Origin: Kitasatospora cinereorecta
Lineage (GTDB): Bacteria; Actinomycetota; Actinomycetes; Streptomycetales; Streptomycetaceae
NCBI RefSeq assembly: GCF_024172095.1
Contig: NZ_JAMZDX010000003.1
Span: 62,001-126,000 of the forward strand
Direction of reading: 5' to 3'
DNA: 64,000 nt
Shown: positions 9,115-17,829 of the stretch, one piece after another
Numbering within the stretch: the first letter of the stretch is position 1
How the letters are laid out: each line of letters begins with the position of its first letter
The notes under the pieces: model-generated
What the model was told of the DNA's origin: nothing
What the model saw: only the letters and a program-made list of their open reading frames with translations
Database searches by the model: none
Program-made: the position numbers and the translations under genes

Positions 9115-9960
9115 TCACCGGGCGTCGGGCGGCAGCAGACGGGCCAGGGTCCGCACCGCGCGGTACTGGAGGGTCTTGATGGCGCCCTCGTTCTTGCCCA
9201 TGATCCGGGCCGTCTCGGCCACCGAGAGGCCTTGCAGGAAGCGCAGCGTGACGCACTCCTGCTGCTGCGGGTTGAGCCGGCGGACGGCCTCCAGCAGCGC
9301 CGCGTTGGACAGCGACTCCAGGACGGACTCCTCCGGGCTGCGCTCGCACTCGTTGGAGTCGAGCATCTCGCCGGTGGTGACCTCCAGCCGGAAGCGGCTG
9401 GACTTGAAGTGGTCGGCGACCAGGTTGCGGGCGATGGTGACCAGCCAGGCGCCGAAGTCCCGGCCCTGCCAGGTGAAGGTGCCGATCCGGCGCAGCGCGC
9501 GCAGGAAGGTCTCGCTGGTGAGGTCCTCGGCGGTGGCCCGGCTGCCGACCCTGTAGTAGATGTACCGGTACACGGTGTCGGAGTAGTGGTCGTACAGCCG
9601 GCCGAAGGCCTCGCTCTCGCCGTTCTGGGCGCGCTCGACCAGGTCGACGATCGGGTTGTGCTCGGTCTCGAAGCCGGGGCTGGGGGCGGTCCTGGAGCGG
9701 CCGCGGGTGCTGCCGCCGACGGTCGAGCGGCTCCGGGTGCCGGCGGCGCCCGCGGCGGTGGAGCGCAGCAGGGTGCCCGGACGCTGGGGGTGGGGGACGG
9801 GGGAGGCGAACGCGGCACCGGCCACGGCGGGGCGGGGGGCCGCGAGCAGCTCGAACTCGCGGATCGCGGCCCACAGCCGGTCCAGGCGCGCACCCCGGCG
9901 CAGGGTGGCGGCCTGTGGGCGGGAGGTGGCAGGCGCGTCGTTCCGGACGGGTGGGTACAC
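9115..9960 (-). CDS. bldN: Developmental ECF sigma factor BldN
   Basis: A 281-residue ECF RNA polymerase sigma factor. Sigma region 2 begins near residue 101 (NPIVDLVERAQNGESEAFGRLY) with the core-binding and -10 recognition helices (RATAEDLTSETFLRAL); region 4 contains LNPQQQECVTLRFLQGLSVAETARIMGKNEG, the -35 recognition helix-turn-helix. The first 100 residues are a poorly conserved Ala/Arg/Pro-rich extension like the pro-sequence of BldN, which is known to be proteolytically removed. The GTG at 9960 (VYPPVRND) follows GGGAGT. BldN directs chaplin, rodlin and bldM transcription in Streptomyces; chaplins and rodlins lie 9-14 kb away here. Confidence 0.93.
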   Translation of the reverse strand: MYPPVRNDAPATSRPQAATLRRGARLDRLWAAIREFELLAAPRPAVAGAAFASPVPHPQRPGTLLRSTAAGAAGTRSRSTVGGSTRGRSRTAPSPGFETEHNPIVDLVERAQNGESEAFGRLYDHYSDTVYRYIYYRVGSRATAEDLTSETFLRALRRIGTFTWQGRDFGAWLVTIARNLVADHFKSSRFRLEVTTGEMLDSNECERSPEESVLESLSNAALLEAVRRLNPQQQECVTLRFLQGLSVAETARIMGKNEGAIKTLQYRAVRTLARLLPPDAR

Positions 9961-10337
9961 GGGACTCCCAGAGGCAGAACTGTGGACGGATCACCTCCGC
10001 CTGCGCGGAGAGCACGCCGATTGACCTCCCGTCACCGGGTCGCGGGGCGGCGTGCATCCAGGAGAGAATAACGCTTTGTGCAATGACCGCTACACCCTGT
10101 GGTCGAAGTGGTCGTCAGAGGTCCACTTCTTGCGCATATTCACCTGTCACTGATCGAAGTTGTCGCCATCCATCCGGCGCAACGTGATCAGTTGTGCGCA
10201 GGGAGTGACCGGTTTCTCGGCGAACGGTGCAGCTTCCCAGCCCTGGTGATCCGTAACCCCTGACTTTCCCCAGTTGCCGAACGATCGGTTCCGGTCACGC
10301 GCGGTCCGGAGCGAAAGGCCGGTGGGGGAGGGTGGAT

Positions 10338-10353
10338 TCACACCATGGTGTGA
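10338..10353. promoter_or_regulatory. Perfect 16-bp palindrome (operator-like)
   Basis: TCACACCATGGTGTGA reads the same on both strands. It lies between the HAD gene stop (10418, minus strand) and bldN (start 9960, minus strand), so it could be a regulator site for bldN or part of a terminator. No regulator is identified. Confidence 0.4.
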
Positions 10354-10358
10354 GCAGG

Positions 10359-10377
10359 AACCACCCGCGGGGTGGTT
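10359..10377 (-). terminator. Hairpin after the HAD gene
   Basis: AACCACCC (10359-10366) pairs with GGGTGGTT (10370-10377) around a three-base loop, 41 bases past the HAD stop on the minus strand. No T-run follows. Confidence 0.45.
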
Positions 10378-10417
10378 GGCCGGACGGCCGGTTGACGCCC
10401 TCGGGCCAGGGCGGTCC

Positions 10418-11503
10418 TCAGGCGGTCCGCCGGCGGCGGTGCAGCGCCACCGCCATCGCCGTCGCACCGGCCAGCGCGCCGAGCCCGACCGCGGCCGGCA
10501 CCCCGATCCGGGCCGCCTTGCGCCCGGTCCGGAAGTCCCGCACCCGCCAGCCCATCGCCCGCGCGTGCCGGCGCAGCTGGGCGTCCGGGTTGATCACGTA
10601 CGGGTGGCCGACCAGGCCCAGCATCGGGATGTCGTTGGCCGAGTCGCTGAACGCCGCGCAGCGCGCCAGGTCCAGCTGCTCGCGGCGGGCCAGCGCCTGC
10701 ACCGCGGCGGCCTTGGCGGGACCGTGCAGCAGCCCGCCGACCAGTCGGCCGGTGTACTCGCCGTGCACCGTCTCGGCCACCGTGCCGAGCGCGCCCGTCA
10801 TGCCCAGGCGCCGGGCGATGATCCGGGCCACCTCCTGCGGGGCGGCGGTGACCAGCCAGACCCGTTGCCCGGCGTCCAGGTGCATCTGGACCAGCGCCCG
10901 GGTGCCGGGCCAGATCTTCTCGGCCAGCACCGGCTCGAAGATCTCCTCGCAGATCCGCTCCAGGTCGGCGGTCCGCTTGCCGGCCACCAGGCCGAGCGCG
11001 GTGTCCTGGGCGTCGGCGATGTGCGCCGGGTCCTCGGCGCCGAGCACCCGGAACGACACCTGCTGCCAGGCGAACCGGGCGACGTCGCGCCGGGTGACGA
11101 ACTTCCGCCGGTACAGGCCGACGCCGAGGTAGAAGATCGCGGCGCCGCGCAGGATCGTGTTGTCGCAGTCGAAGAAGGCGGCGGCGTGCGGGTCGCCGGG
11201 GGTGGGGGTGTGGTCCTCCACGGGCGCCTTCGGCGGCTTCGCGGCCTTCACCGGGCGGTCGGGCTCCTCGACGGCCCCGGCCGGCGCCGGGCCGTCGGCG
11301 GACTGCGCGTCCCCGGTCGCTCCGGTGTCCTCGGTCGGCCCCGCCTCGTCGGCCGGCCGCGGCCCGCCGATCGGCGGCCCGGACGCCGGAGCGGTCACGG
11401 CGGCCAGGTCCAGCTCGGCCGCGTCGGCCGCGGCCTCGCCCGCCAGGGCGGTCCGCTCGTCGGGGGAACGCCATGTCCGGGTGAGCCTTCGCAGCGCGGC
11501 CAT
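10418..11503 (-). CDS. HAD-family hydrolase (SerB-like, HAD-IB)
   Basis: A 361-residue protein with an N-terminal low-complexity Ala/Pro/Glu stretch (about 1-100), then a phosphoserine-phosphatase-like HAD domain: motif I FFDCDNTILRG, motif II WLVTAAPQE, conserved lysine in HGPAKAAAV, and motif IV AAFSDSANDIPML. The C-terminus has a hydrophobic stretch (VPAAVGLGALAGATAMAVAL) and a basic tail HRRRRTA, so it may be membrane-anchored at that end. The ATG at 11503 (MAALRRL) resembles the start in S. coelicolor relatives; an ATG at 11515 is the alternative. It is divergent from the glutaredoxin-like gene. Confidence 0.83.
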   Translation of the reverse strand: MAALRRLTRTWRSPDERTALAGEAAADAAELDLAAVTAPASGPPIGGPRPADEAGPTEDTGATGDAQSADGPAPAGAVEEPDRPVKAAKPPKAPVEDHTPTPGDPHAAAFFDCDNTILRGAAIFYLGVGLYRRKFVTRRDVARFAWQQVSFRVLGAEDPAHIADAQDTALGLVAGKRTADLERICEEIFEPVLAEKIWPGTRALVQMHLDAGQRVWLVTAAPQEVARIIARRLGMTGALGTVAETVHGEYTGRLVGGLLHGPAKAAAVQALARREQLDLARCAAFSDSANDIPMLGLVGHPYVINPDAQLRRHARAMGWRVRDFRTGRKAARIGVPAAVGLGALAGATAMAVALHRRRRTA

Positions 11504-11609
11504 GGCACCGAGCATAGCCAGCCGGGACGTCGGATCCCGTGACGGCGGTGTGCAGCGGCGGTTAACGGGATGCGGCGGGTGTGCGGGCGGCGCACGGCAC
11601 AATGGCCCG

Positions 11610-11882
11610 GTGAGCCTGCTGCGACGCGAGAAGAAGAACCCGGCCGAGTCCACCGTGACGCTGATCGGCAAGCCCGGCTGCCACCTGTGCGACGAGGCCC
11701 GCACGGTGATCCTCAAGGTCACCGGCGAACTCGGGGCCGCCTTCGAGGAGAAGGACATCCTCCAGGACGAGGCACTGTACGAGAAGTACTGGGAGCAGAT
11801 CCCGGTCACCCTGGTCGACGGGCGCCAGCACGACTTCTGGCGGGTGGACGAGAAGCGCCTGCGTACGGCGCTGGGGGCCTGA
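11610..11882 (+). CDS. Glutaredoxin-like protein
   Basis: A 90-residue thioredoxin-fold protein of the DUF836/glutaredoxin-like family. After a short basic N-terminus comes a beta strand (VTLIGKPG) leading into the redox motif CHLC (Cys24, Cys27) and helix DEARTVIL; the cis-proline lies in QIPVTLVDG. Probably a cytoplasmic thiol-disulfide protein with unknown partner. The GTG at 11610 is the start closest to the conserved domain. It lies just upstream of the exonuclease and the redox sensor Rex, matching the order seen in Streptomyces. Confidence 0.85.
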   Translation: MSLLRREKKNPAESTVTLIGKPGCHLCDEARTVILKVTGELGAAFEEKDILQDEALYEKYWEQIPVTLVDGRQHDFWRVDEKRLRTALGA

Positions 11883-11883
11883 T

Positions 11884-11943
11884 CCCGGGCGAGTGCGTTT
11901 GCTCACCTCGGTGAGTTCCGGCTTACGCCCGGGTGAACCGTCG
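11884..11943 (+). terminator. Nested inverted repeats after glutaredoxin gene
   Basis: Outer arms CCCGGGCG (11884-11891) and CGCCCGGG (11936-11943) enclose a tight hairpin CTCACC-TC-GGTGAG. It begins two bases past the stop codon. It may be a terminator; no T-run follows. Confidence 0.4.
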
Positions 11944-11999
11944 GTCTACGATCCGTGCTGTCCGTGTCCGCCGGGGGCTGCCTGCAGAAGGAGGGCGCG

Positions 12000-12677
12000 A
12001 TGACCGGCTATGCCGTCGTCGACGTCGAGGCCTCCGGCCGAAGCCCCTGGCGCCACCGCGTGGTGGAGGTCGCGGTGGTGCTGCTGGACGCCCGGCTGCG
12101 CCCGGAGGGCGAGTTCGCCACCCTGATCGACCCGGTGGGACCGGTCGGTCCGACCCATGTGCACCGGATAGCGCAGGAGGACGTGGTCGGCGCCCCGCGC
12201 TTCCGCGAGGTCGCCCCCCAACTGCTGGACCTGCTGGCCGGCCGGGTGCTGGTCGGCCACCACGTCACCTGCGACCACGCCTTCCTCGACCGCGAGTTCG
12301 CCCGGATCGGGGTCGCGCTGCCGCCCGTCCCCCTGCTGTGCACCATGCGGATGGCCCGCGACCGGCTGCCCGAGGCGGTCGGCTGGGGCCTGGCCGCGTG
12401 CGCGGCGGCGGCCGGATTCGGCCCGTACCCCGCCCACACCGCGCTCGGCGACGCCCGGGCCACCGCCGACCTGCTGCGGCACTGCCTGGGCGCCGTGGCG
12501 ACCCCGCCCGCCGAGCTGCCCGCCGCGGCCGCGGTGCCGTGGCCCCGGCTGGCCCGGGCCCGCTCGCTGGGCGAGGAGCGGCCGGTGCCGCTGGTCCGCC
12601 GCGAGCTGCCGGCTCACCGGTCGCCGCACGACGCCGGGTACCCCGGACCGTCGCTGACCGCCACCGGCGGCGAGTGA
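12000..12677 (+). CDS. 3'-5' exonuclease (DnaQ-like, DEDDh)
   Basis: A 225-residue RNase T/DNA polymerase III epsilon-like exonuclease. Catalytic residues are visible: VVDVEASG (Asp8, Glu10), the second acidic site in VGHHVTCDHAFLDREF, and HTALGDARATADLL with the DEDDh histidine and last aspartate. It probably trims DNA or RNA 3' ends in the cytoplasm; no polymerase domain is attached. ATG 12000 follows GAAGGAGGGCGCG, a strong ribosome site, and opens right at the first catalytic strand. It lies 101 bases upstream of rex in the same direction; the Rex operator falls in that gap. Confidence 0.85.
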   Translation: MTGYAVVDVEASGRSPWRHRVVEVAVVLLDARLRPEGEFATLIDPVGPVGPTHVHRIAQEDVVGAPRFREVAPQLLDLLAGRVLVGHHVTCDHAFLDREFARIGVALPPVPLLCTMRMARDRLPEAVGWGLAACAAAAGFGPYPAHTALGDARATADLLRHCLGAVATPPAELPAAAAVPWPRLARARSLGEERPVPLVRRELPAHRSPHDAGYPGPSLTATGGE

Positions 12678-12715
12678 TGCGTGTCACTGTGCCGGGACAA
12701 AACGGACACCATCTT

Positions 12716-12731
12716 TGTGCACACGTTCACA
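12716..12731. promoter_or_regulatory. Rex operator (ROP)
   Basis: TGTGCACACGTTCACA differs from the Streptomyces Rex consensus TGTGAAC-n2-GTTCACA at one of 14 defined positions, and the symmetry continues with TT/AA on the flanks (12714-12733). It lies 47 bases before the rex start codon. Rex bound here would repress rex-hemACD when NADH is low. Confidence 0.85.
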
Positions 12732-12778
12732 AACACATAGCCTGGCTGCCAAAGCCCAGCTTCACCCTCGGGAGCACC

Positions 12779-13642
12779 GTGGCAATCGGCCGATCCACTC
12801 CAAGCAGTTCGCAGACGCCCGACGCGGGCGCCGCGCGCCGCCCGTCGCGTGCCCGGGGAATCCCGGAGGCGACCGTGGCCCGGCTGCCGCTCTATCTGCG
12901 GGCGCTGACCGCGCTGTCCGAGCGCTCGGTGCCGACCGTCTCCTCCGAGGAGCTCGCCGCGGCCGCCGGGGTCAACTCGGCCAAGCTCCGCAAGGACTTC
13001 TCCTACCTCGGCTCGTACGGCACCCGCGGGGTCGGCTACGACGTCGAGTACCTCGTCTACCAGATCTCCCGTGAGCTGGGTCTCACCCAGGACTGGCCGG
13101 TCGTCATCGTCGGCATCGGAAACCTGGGCCACGCGCTCGCCAACTACGGCGGGTTCGCCTCCCGTGGCTTCCGGGTGGCCGCCCTGCTGGACGCCGACCC
13201 GGCGGTGGTCGGCTCCACCGCGGCCGGACTCCCGGTGCGGCACATGGACGAGCTCGAGGACATCGTGACCGCCCAGCAGGTGTCGATCGGCGTCATCACC
13301 ACGCCGCCCGGCGCCGCCCAGCAGGTCTGCGACCGGCTGGTCGAGGCGGGCGTCACCAGCATCCTGAACTTCGCCCCGACCGTGCTGACCGTCCCGGACG
13401 GCGTGGACGTGCGCAAGGTCGACCTCTCGATAGAGCTCCAGATCCTCGCCTTCCACGAGCAGCGCAAGGCCGGCGACGAGCCCGGCGCCGGCGACTCGGT
13501 CCTCGACCGCGCCCCCGGCCCGGTCCGCGCCGCCGCCGCCAAGCTCCGCCGTGCCGCCGGCGGCACCGCCAAGGCCGAGCAGGCCAAGGGCAAGACCGCC
13601 CAGGGCACCGAGGGCGACCTCTCCGCGGTGATGCCGGCGTGA
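12779..13642 (+). CDS. rex: Redox-sensing transcriptional repressor Rex
   Basis: A 287-residue NADH-responsive repressor. A disordered N-terminus (1-27) precedes a winged helix (EATVARLPLYLRALTALSER to KDFSYLGSYGTRGVGYDV) and a Rossmann NAD(H) domain with GIGNLG at 112-117. The remaining Rossmann domain ends with the swapped helix LSIELQILAFHEQRK. It releases DNA when the NADH/NAD+ ratio rises, turning on haem and respiratory genes. The GTG at 12779 (VAIGRSTPSSS) was chosen by similarity to known Rex starts. The Ala/Lys-rich C-tail past residue 240 is longer than in many homologues. It heads the rex-hemA-hemC-hemD operon. Confidence 0.95.
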   Translation: MAIGRSTPSSSQTPDAGAARRPSRARGIPEATVARLPLYLRALTALSERSVPTVSSEELAAAAGVNSAKLRKDFSYLGSYGTRGVGYDVEYLVYQISRELGLTQDWPVVIVGIGNLGHALANYGGFASRGFRVAALLDADPAVVGSTAAGLPVRHMDELEDIVTAQQVSIGVITTPPGAAQQVCDRLVEAGVTSILNFAPTVLTVPDGVDVRKVDLSIELQILAFHEQRKAGDEPGAGDSVLDRAPGPVRAAAAKLRRAAGGTAKAEQAKGKTAQGTEGDLSAVMPA

Positions 13643-13676
13643 AGCACAATTCCTGTATCGCAGCAGGGGGACAGTC

Positions 13677-15092
13677 ATGAGCTTGTTGGTTGTCGGCCTC
13701 AGTCACCGCACCGCACCGGTCGGTGTGCTGGAGCGCGCCGCGCTCACCGGCGAGACCCCGACCCGCCTGCTGCACGACGCCGCCGCCGCCGTGACCGTCG
13801 GCGAGGCCGCCCTGGTCAACACCTGCAACCGGATCGAGCTCTACGCGGACGTGGACAAGTTCCACGCCGGCGTCGCCGAGCTCTCCCTGCTGCTGGCCCG
13901 GCACAGCGGCGTCGACCTGGACGAGCTCACCGCCCACCTGTACGTCCACTACGAGGACCGCGCCGTCCATCACCTCTTCTCGGTGGCCTGCGGCCTGGAC
14001 TCGATGGTGGTCGGCGAGGGCCAGATCCTCGGCCAGCTGCGCGACGCCCTGGCCAAGGCCCAGGACGAGCACACCGCGGGCCGCGGCCTGAACGAGCTGT
14101 TCCAGCAGGCCCTGCGGGTCGGCAAGCGCGCCCACAGCGAGACCGGCATCGACCGGGCCGGCCAGTCGCTGGTCACCTTCGGCCTGGAGCAGATCGCCGC
14201 GGGCGCCGGGGAGATCGCCGGCAAGCGCGCCCTGGTGGTCGGCGCCGGCTCGATGAGCTCGCTCGCCGCCGCCACCCTGGCCCGCAGCGGCGTGACCGAC
14301 CTGCTGATCGCCAACCGCACCGCCGTCCGCGCCGAGCGGCTGGCCGAGATCCTCGGCGGCGGCGCCCGTACCGTCGACTTCGCCAAGGTCCCCGAGACGC
14401 TGGCCGACGTCGACCTGGTGATCTCCTGCACCGGCGCGGCCGGCACCGTGATCAACGCCCCCGAGGTGGCCGCCGCGGTCGCCGCCCGGACCGGCGGCCT
14501 GCGAGCGGTGACGGCCCCGCTGGCCTTCCTCGACCTGGCCATGCCGCGCGACGTCGACCACGCGGTGCACGGCCTGCCCGGCGCCCTGCTGGTCGACCTG
14601 GAGAGCCTCTCCCACGCGCACGCCGCCACCCCCGGCGCCGGCGACGTCGACGCGGTCACCCGGATCGTCGCCGACGAGGTCAACGCCTTCGGCCAGGCCC
14701 AGCGCGCCGCCCGGATCGCCCCCACCGTGGTGGCGCTCCGCTCGATGGCCTCCGACGTGGTCAGCAGCGAGCTCGGCCGCCTGGAGTCCCGCCTGCCCGA
14801 CCTGGACGAGCGCTCCCGCGCCGAGATCGCCCAGACCGTCCGGCGGGTGGTCGACAAGCTCCTGCACTCGCCCACCGTCAAGGTCAAGCAGCTCGCGGCC
14901 GAGCCCGGCGGCGCCTCCTACGCGGAAGCGCTGCGCGAATTGTTCGACTTGGACCCCGCGGCGGTGCAGGCTGTCTCCGGCACCCCGATCGGCACCCAGA
15001 CCGGGGCGTCGATCCCGGCGGGCGCCCTGCCGGAAATGAGCAGGGGTCCGGCCGACACCGGCGCCGCGCCCACCGCCGGAGCGACCAGATGA
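13677..15092 (+). CDS. hemA: Glutamyl-tRNA reductase
   Basis: First committed enzyme of C5-pathway haem synthesis: NADPH-dependent reduction of glutamyl-tRNA(Glu) to glutamate-1-semialdehyde. 471 residues. The N-terminal domain carries the catalytic cysteine in LVNTCNRIELYAD (Cys50) and the signature HLFSVACGLDSMVVGE; the NADPH domain has ALVVGAGSMSSLAA; a C-terminal dimerisation helix follows. The ATG 13677 is preceded by GCAGGGGGACAGTC. It lies 34 bases after rex, and its stop overlaps the hemC start (ATGA). Expression is expected to follow Rex control through the upstream operator. Confidence 0.97.
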   Translation: MSLLVVGLSHRTAPVGVLERAALTGETPTRLLHDAAAAVTVGEAALVNTCNRIELYADVDKFHAGVAELSLLLARHSGVDLDELTAHLYVHYEDRAVHHLFSVACGLDSMVVGEGQILGQLRDALAKAQDEHTAGRGLNELFQQALRVGKRAHSETGIDRAGQSLVTFGLEQIAAGAGEIAGKRALVVGAGSMSSLAAATLARSGVTDLLIANRTAVRAERLAEILGGGARTVDFAKVPETLADVDLVISCTGAAGTVINAPEVAAAVAARTGGLRAVTAPLAFLDLAMPRDVDHAVHGLPGALLVDLESLSHAHAATPGAGDVDAVTRIVADEVNAFGQAQRAARIAPTVVALRSMASDVVSSELGRLESRLPDLDERSRAEIAQTVRRVVDKLLHSPTVKVKQLAAEPGGASYAEALRELFDLDPAAVQAVSGTPIGTQTGASIPAGALPEMSRGPADTGAAPTAGATR

Positions 15093-16108
15093 ACCACCAG
15101 TCCCCCCACCAGCACGACCAGGACGATCCCCACATGAATGGTCAAGAGTCAGCGACGCCCCTGCGGCTCGGCACCCGCCGCAGCGCACTCGCCATGGCCC
15201 AGTCCGGCATGGTCGCCCGGGAGGTCTCCCGGGTCACCGGCCGTCCCGTGGAACTGGTCGAGATCACCACCTACGGGGACACCTCCCGCGAGGCGCTCGC
15301 CCAGATCGGCGGCACCGGCGTCTTCGTCTCGGCCCTGCGCGACGCACTGCTGGAGGGCCGGATCGACCTGGCCGTCCACTCGCTGAAGGACCTGCCCACC
15401 GCCACCCCCGCCGGCCTGCTGCTGGCCGCCGTGCCCGAGCGCGAGGACGTCCGCGACGCCCTGGTCGCCCGCGACGGCCTCACCCTCGAGCAGCTGGTCG
15501 AGAAGCTCGCCGGTCACCCCGCCCGGATAGGCACCGGCTCCCCGCGCCGGATGGCCCAGCTCAACGCCTGGGCCTCGGCCCGCGGCGCCGCTCTGGAGAC
15601 CGTCGCCATCCGCGGCAACGTGGACACCCGGATCGGCTACGTCGCGGGCGGCGAGCTCGACGCCGTCCTGCTGGCCACCGCCGGCCTCAACCGGCTCGGC
15701 CGCGCCGCGGAGATCACCGACCACCTCGACCCCGAGCTGATGCTCCCGGCCCCCGGCCAGGGCGCCCTCGCCGTCGAGTGCGTCGACCCCGCCCTCGCCC
15801 AGCAGCTGAGCGCCCTCGACCACCTGCCCACCCGGGCCGCCGTGGTCGCCGAACGCGCCCTGCTGGCCACCCTGGAGGCCGGCTGCTCCGCCCCCGTCGC
15901 GGCGCTCGCCACCTGGCAGGGCACCGAACTGCGGCTGGAAGGCGTGGTCGGCACCCCCGACGGCGCCACGCTGCTGAAGAAGACCGCCAACGGCCCGCTC
16001 GTCCTGGACGAGAGCGCCGAGGAGCAGGCCGCGGCCCTGGGCCGCGCCCTCGCCACTCGGTTGCTCGACTCCGGAGCGGCCAACCTGATGGGGGAGCGCG
16101 CGCGATGA
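15089..16108 (+). CDS. hemC: Porphobilinogen deaminase (hydroxymethylbilane synthase)
   Basis: Polymerises four porphobilinogens into hydroxymethylbilane on a dipyrromethane cofactor. 339 residues if started at the ATG overlapping the hemA stop (15089); an in-frame ATG at 15134 would remove 15 poorly conserved residues and is a real alternative. Conserved blocks: LRLGTRRSALAMAQ, VHSLKDLP, IGTGSPRRMAQL, IRGNVDTR, and the cofactor-binding cysteine in LEAGCSAPVAA (Cys266). Overlaps hemD/cobA by ATGA. Part of the rex-hemACD operon. Confidence 0.96.
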   Translation: MNHQSPHQHDQDDPHMNGQESATPLRLGTRRSALAMAQSGMVAREVSRVTGRPVELVEITTYGDTSREALAQIGGTGVFVSALRDALLEGRIDLAVHSLKDLPTATPAGLLLAAVPEREDVRDALVARDGLTLEQLVEKLAGHPARIGTGSPRRMAQLNAWASARGAALETVAIRGNVDTRIGYVAGGELDAVLLATAGLNRLGRAAEITDHLDPELMLPAPGQGALAVECVDPALAQQLSALDHLPTRAAVVAERALLATLEAGCSAPVAALATWQGTELRLEGVVGTPDGATLLKKTANGPLVLDESAEEQAAALGRALATRLLDSGAANLMGERAR

Positions 16109-17721
16109 CCGCCACCTCTAACGCCGGCCGCTGCAGCTTCCTGGGCGCCGGCCCCGGTGACCCCGGGCTGCTCACCCTGCGCGCGGTCGACGTGCTCACC
16201 ACCGCCGACGTGCTGATCGCCGACCCGATGACCGCCGCCGCGGTCCGCTCGCACTGCCCGGCCGGCGTCCAGGTGCACCACCCCGCCGAGGAGAACGACC
16301 TCGACGTGGCCAAGCTGGTCGCGGACGCCGTCCGCGCCGGCAAGCACGTGGTCCGCACCGTCGACGGCGACCCCGGCCTGGACGGCTGCGCCGCCGAGGA
16401 GATGCTCTGCTGCGCCCGGGCGGGCATCCCGTTCGAGCTGATCCCCGGTGTCGCCCAGTCGGTCGGTGTCCCCGCCTACGCGGGCGTCCCGCTGCGCGGC
16501 AGCCACGGCGCCGACCTGCGCTTCGTGGACGCCGCCGCGCTGCTCTCCGGCCAGCAGGTCGACCTCGGCGCCCCGGAGACCACCCTGGTCGTCCGTACCA
16601 CCCTGGGTCAGCTGCCGGCCACCGCCAACGCGCTGGTGGCCAACGGCCGAAAGCCCGAGTCGGCGCTGTCCGCGACCCTCTCCGGCACCACCACCCGCCA
16701 GCGCACCTTCACCTCCACGCTGGCCACCATCGCCGCCGACCTCAAGGCGGCCCGGGTGCTGCCCTCCCCGGTGTCGGCCCCGGTCGACCCGGCCACCCCG
16801 GTGATAGCCGTGGTGGGCGACCAGGTCGCCCACCGGGCCTCGCACTCGTGGTTCGAGACCAAGCCGCTGTTCGGCTGGAACGTCCTCGTCCCGCGGACCA
16901 AGGAGCAGGCCCACGGCCTCTCCGAGCAGCTGCGCTCGTACGGCGCGGTGCCGCAGGAGGTGCCCACCATCGCGGTGGAGCCGCCGCGCACCCCGCAGCA
17001 GATGGAGCGGGCCATCAAGGGCCTGGTCACCGGCCGCTACGAGTGGATCGCCTTCACCTCGGTCAACGCCGTCAAGGCGGTCCGGGAGAAGTTCGAGGAG
17101 TACGGCCTGGATGCCCGCGCCTTCGCCGGCATCAAGGTCGCCGCGGTCGGCGAGACCACCGCGCAGGCCCTGGTCGACTTCGGCGTCAAGCCCGACCTGG
17201 TGCCGAGCGGCGAGCAGTCCGCCGCGGGCCTGCTGGAGGACTGGCCGCCGTACGACCCGGTGTTCGACCCGATCGACCGCGTCCTGCTGCCGCGCGCCGA
17301 CATCGCCACCGAGACCCTGGTCGCCGGCCTGGTCGAGCTCGGCTGGGAGGTCGACGACGTGACCGCGTACCGCACGGTGCGCGCCTCGCCGCCGCCGGCC
17401 GAGACCCGCGAGGCGATCAAGGGCGGCGGGTTCGACGCGGTGCTGTTCACCTCGTCCTCCACCGTGCGGAACCTGGTCGGCATCGCCGGCAAGCCGCACA
17501 ACGTCACCATCATCGCCTGCATCGGTCCGGCCACCGCCAAGACCGCCGAGGAGCACGGCCTGCGGGTCGACGTGATGGCTCCGGCCCCGTCGGCGTCCGC
17601 CCTGGCACAGGCCCTGGCAGACTTCGGAGCCGGTCGCCGGGACGCCGCGGTCGCGGCCGGTGAGCCGGTCTACCGGCCGAGCGAGCGCCGACCCGGGTCG
17701 CGCCGCAAGGCCGCCCGCTAG
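16105..17721 (+). CDS. hemD: Uroporphyrinogen-III C-methyltransferase / synthase fusion
   Basis: A 538-residue fusion. Residues 1 to about 245 are a SUMT/CobA-type methyltransferase (FLGAGPGDPGLLTLRAVDVL, then the SAM-site loops), and about 250-510 are uroporphyrinogen-III synthase (VLVPRTKEQAHGLSEQLR, WIAFTSVNAVKAVRE, LFTSSSTVRNLVGIAG). It thus closes and rearranges the tetrapyrrole and could also send it toward sirohaem or cobalamin. The methyltransferase half seems to lack several usual SUMT residues, so its activity is uncertain. The ATG overlaps the hemC stop. The C-terminus is a basic tail. Followed by an interspersed palindrome before hemB. Confidence 0.92.
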   Translation: MTATSNAGRCSFLGAGPGDPGLLTLRAVDVLTTADVLIADPMTAAAVRSHCPAGVQVHHPAEENDLDVAKLVADAVRAGKHVVRTVDGDPGLDGCAAEEMLCCARAGIPFELIPGVAQSVGVPAYAGVPLRGSHGADLRFVDAAALLSGQQVDLGAPETTLVVRTTLGQLPATANALVANGRKPESALSATLSGTTTRQRTFTSTLATIAADLKAARVLPSPVSAPVDPATPVIAVVGDQVAHRASHSWFETKPLFGWNVLVPRTKEQAHGLSEQLRSYGAVPQEVPTIAVEPPRTPQQMERAIKGLVTGRYEWIAFTSVNAVKAVREKFEEYGLDARAFAGIKVAAVGETTAQALVDFGVKPDLVPSGEQSAAGLLEDWPPYDPVFDPIDRVLLPRADIATETLVAGLVELGWEVDDVTAYRTVRASPPPAETREAIKGGGFDAVLFTSSSTVRNLVGIAGKPHNVTIIACIGPATAKTAEEHGLRVDVMAPAPSASALAQALADFGAGRRDAAVAAGEPVYRPSERRPGSRRKAAR

Positions 17722-17731
17722 TTCGCGTCGT

Positions 17732-17808
17732 CCCAGGGGCGCGGGGAACTGCGCGACCGGGCACCCCGAAGGTGCACGGTTGCGCGCGCGGTTCCCCGCG
17801 CCCCTGGG
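17732..17808. repeat. Interspersed inverted repeat, copy 2
   Basis: The best copy of the family: left arm 17732-17755, beginning CCCAGGGGCGCGGGGAACTG, and right arm 17785-17808, ending CCCCGCGCCCCTGGG, pair over 24 bases with few mismatches. It lies between hemD and hemB and may attenuate or end transcription there. Confidence 0.8.
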
Positions 17809-17829
17809 AGTCCGCAGAGGAGAGAAGGC

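Larger units (their letters stand above)
9961..10417. other. Upstream region of bldN, non-coding
   Basis: 457 bases with no convincing gene. The part from about 10060 to 10170 is AT-richer than its surroundings and is the likeliest place for the bldN promoter, though no motif is clear enough to call. The distal end holds a perfect palindrome and a hairpin, listed separately. Confidence 0.6.
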
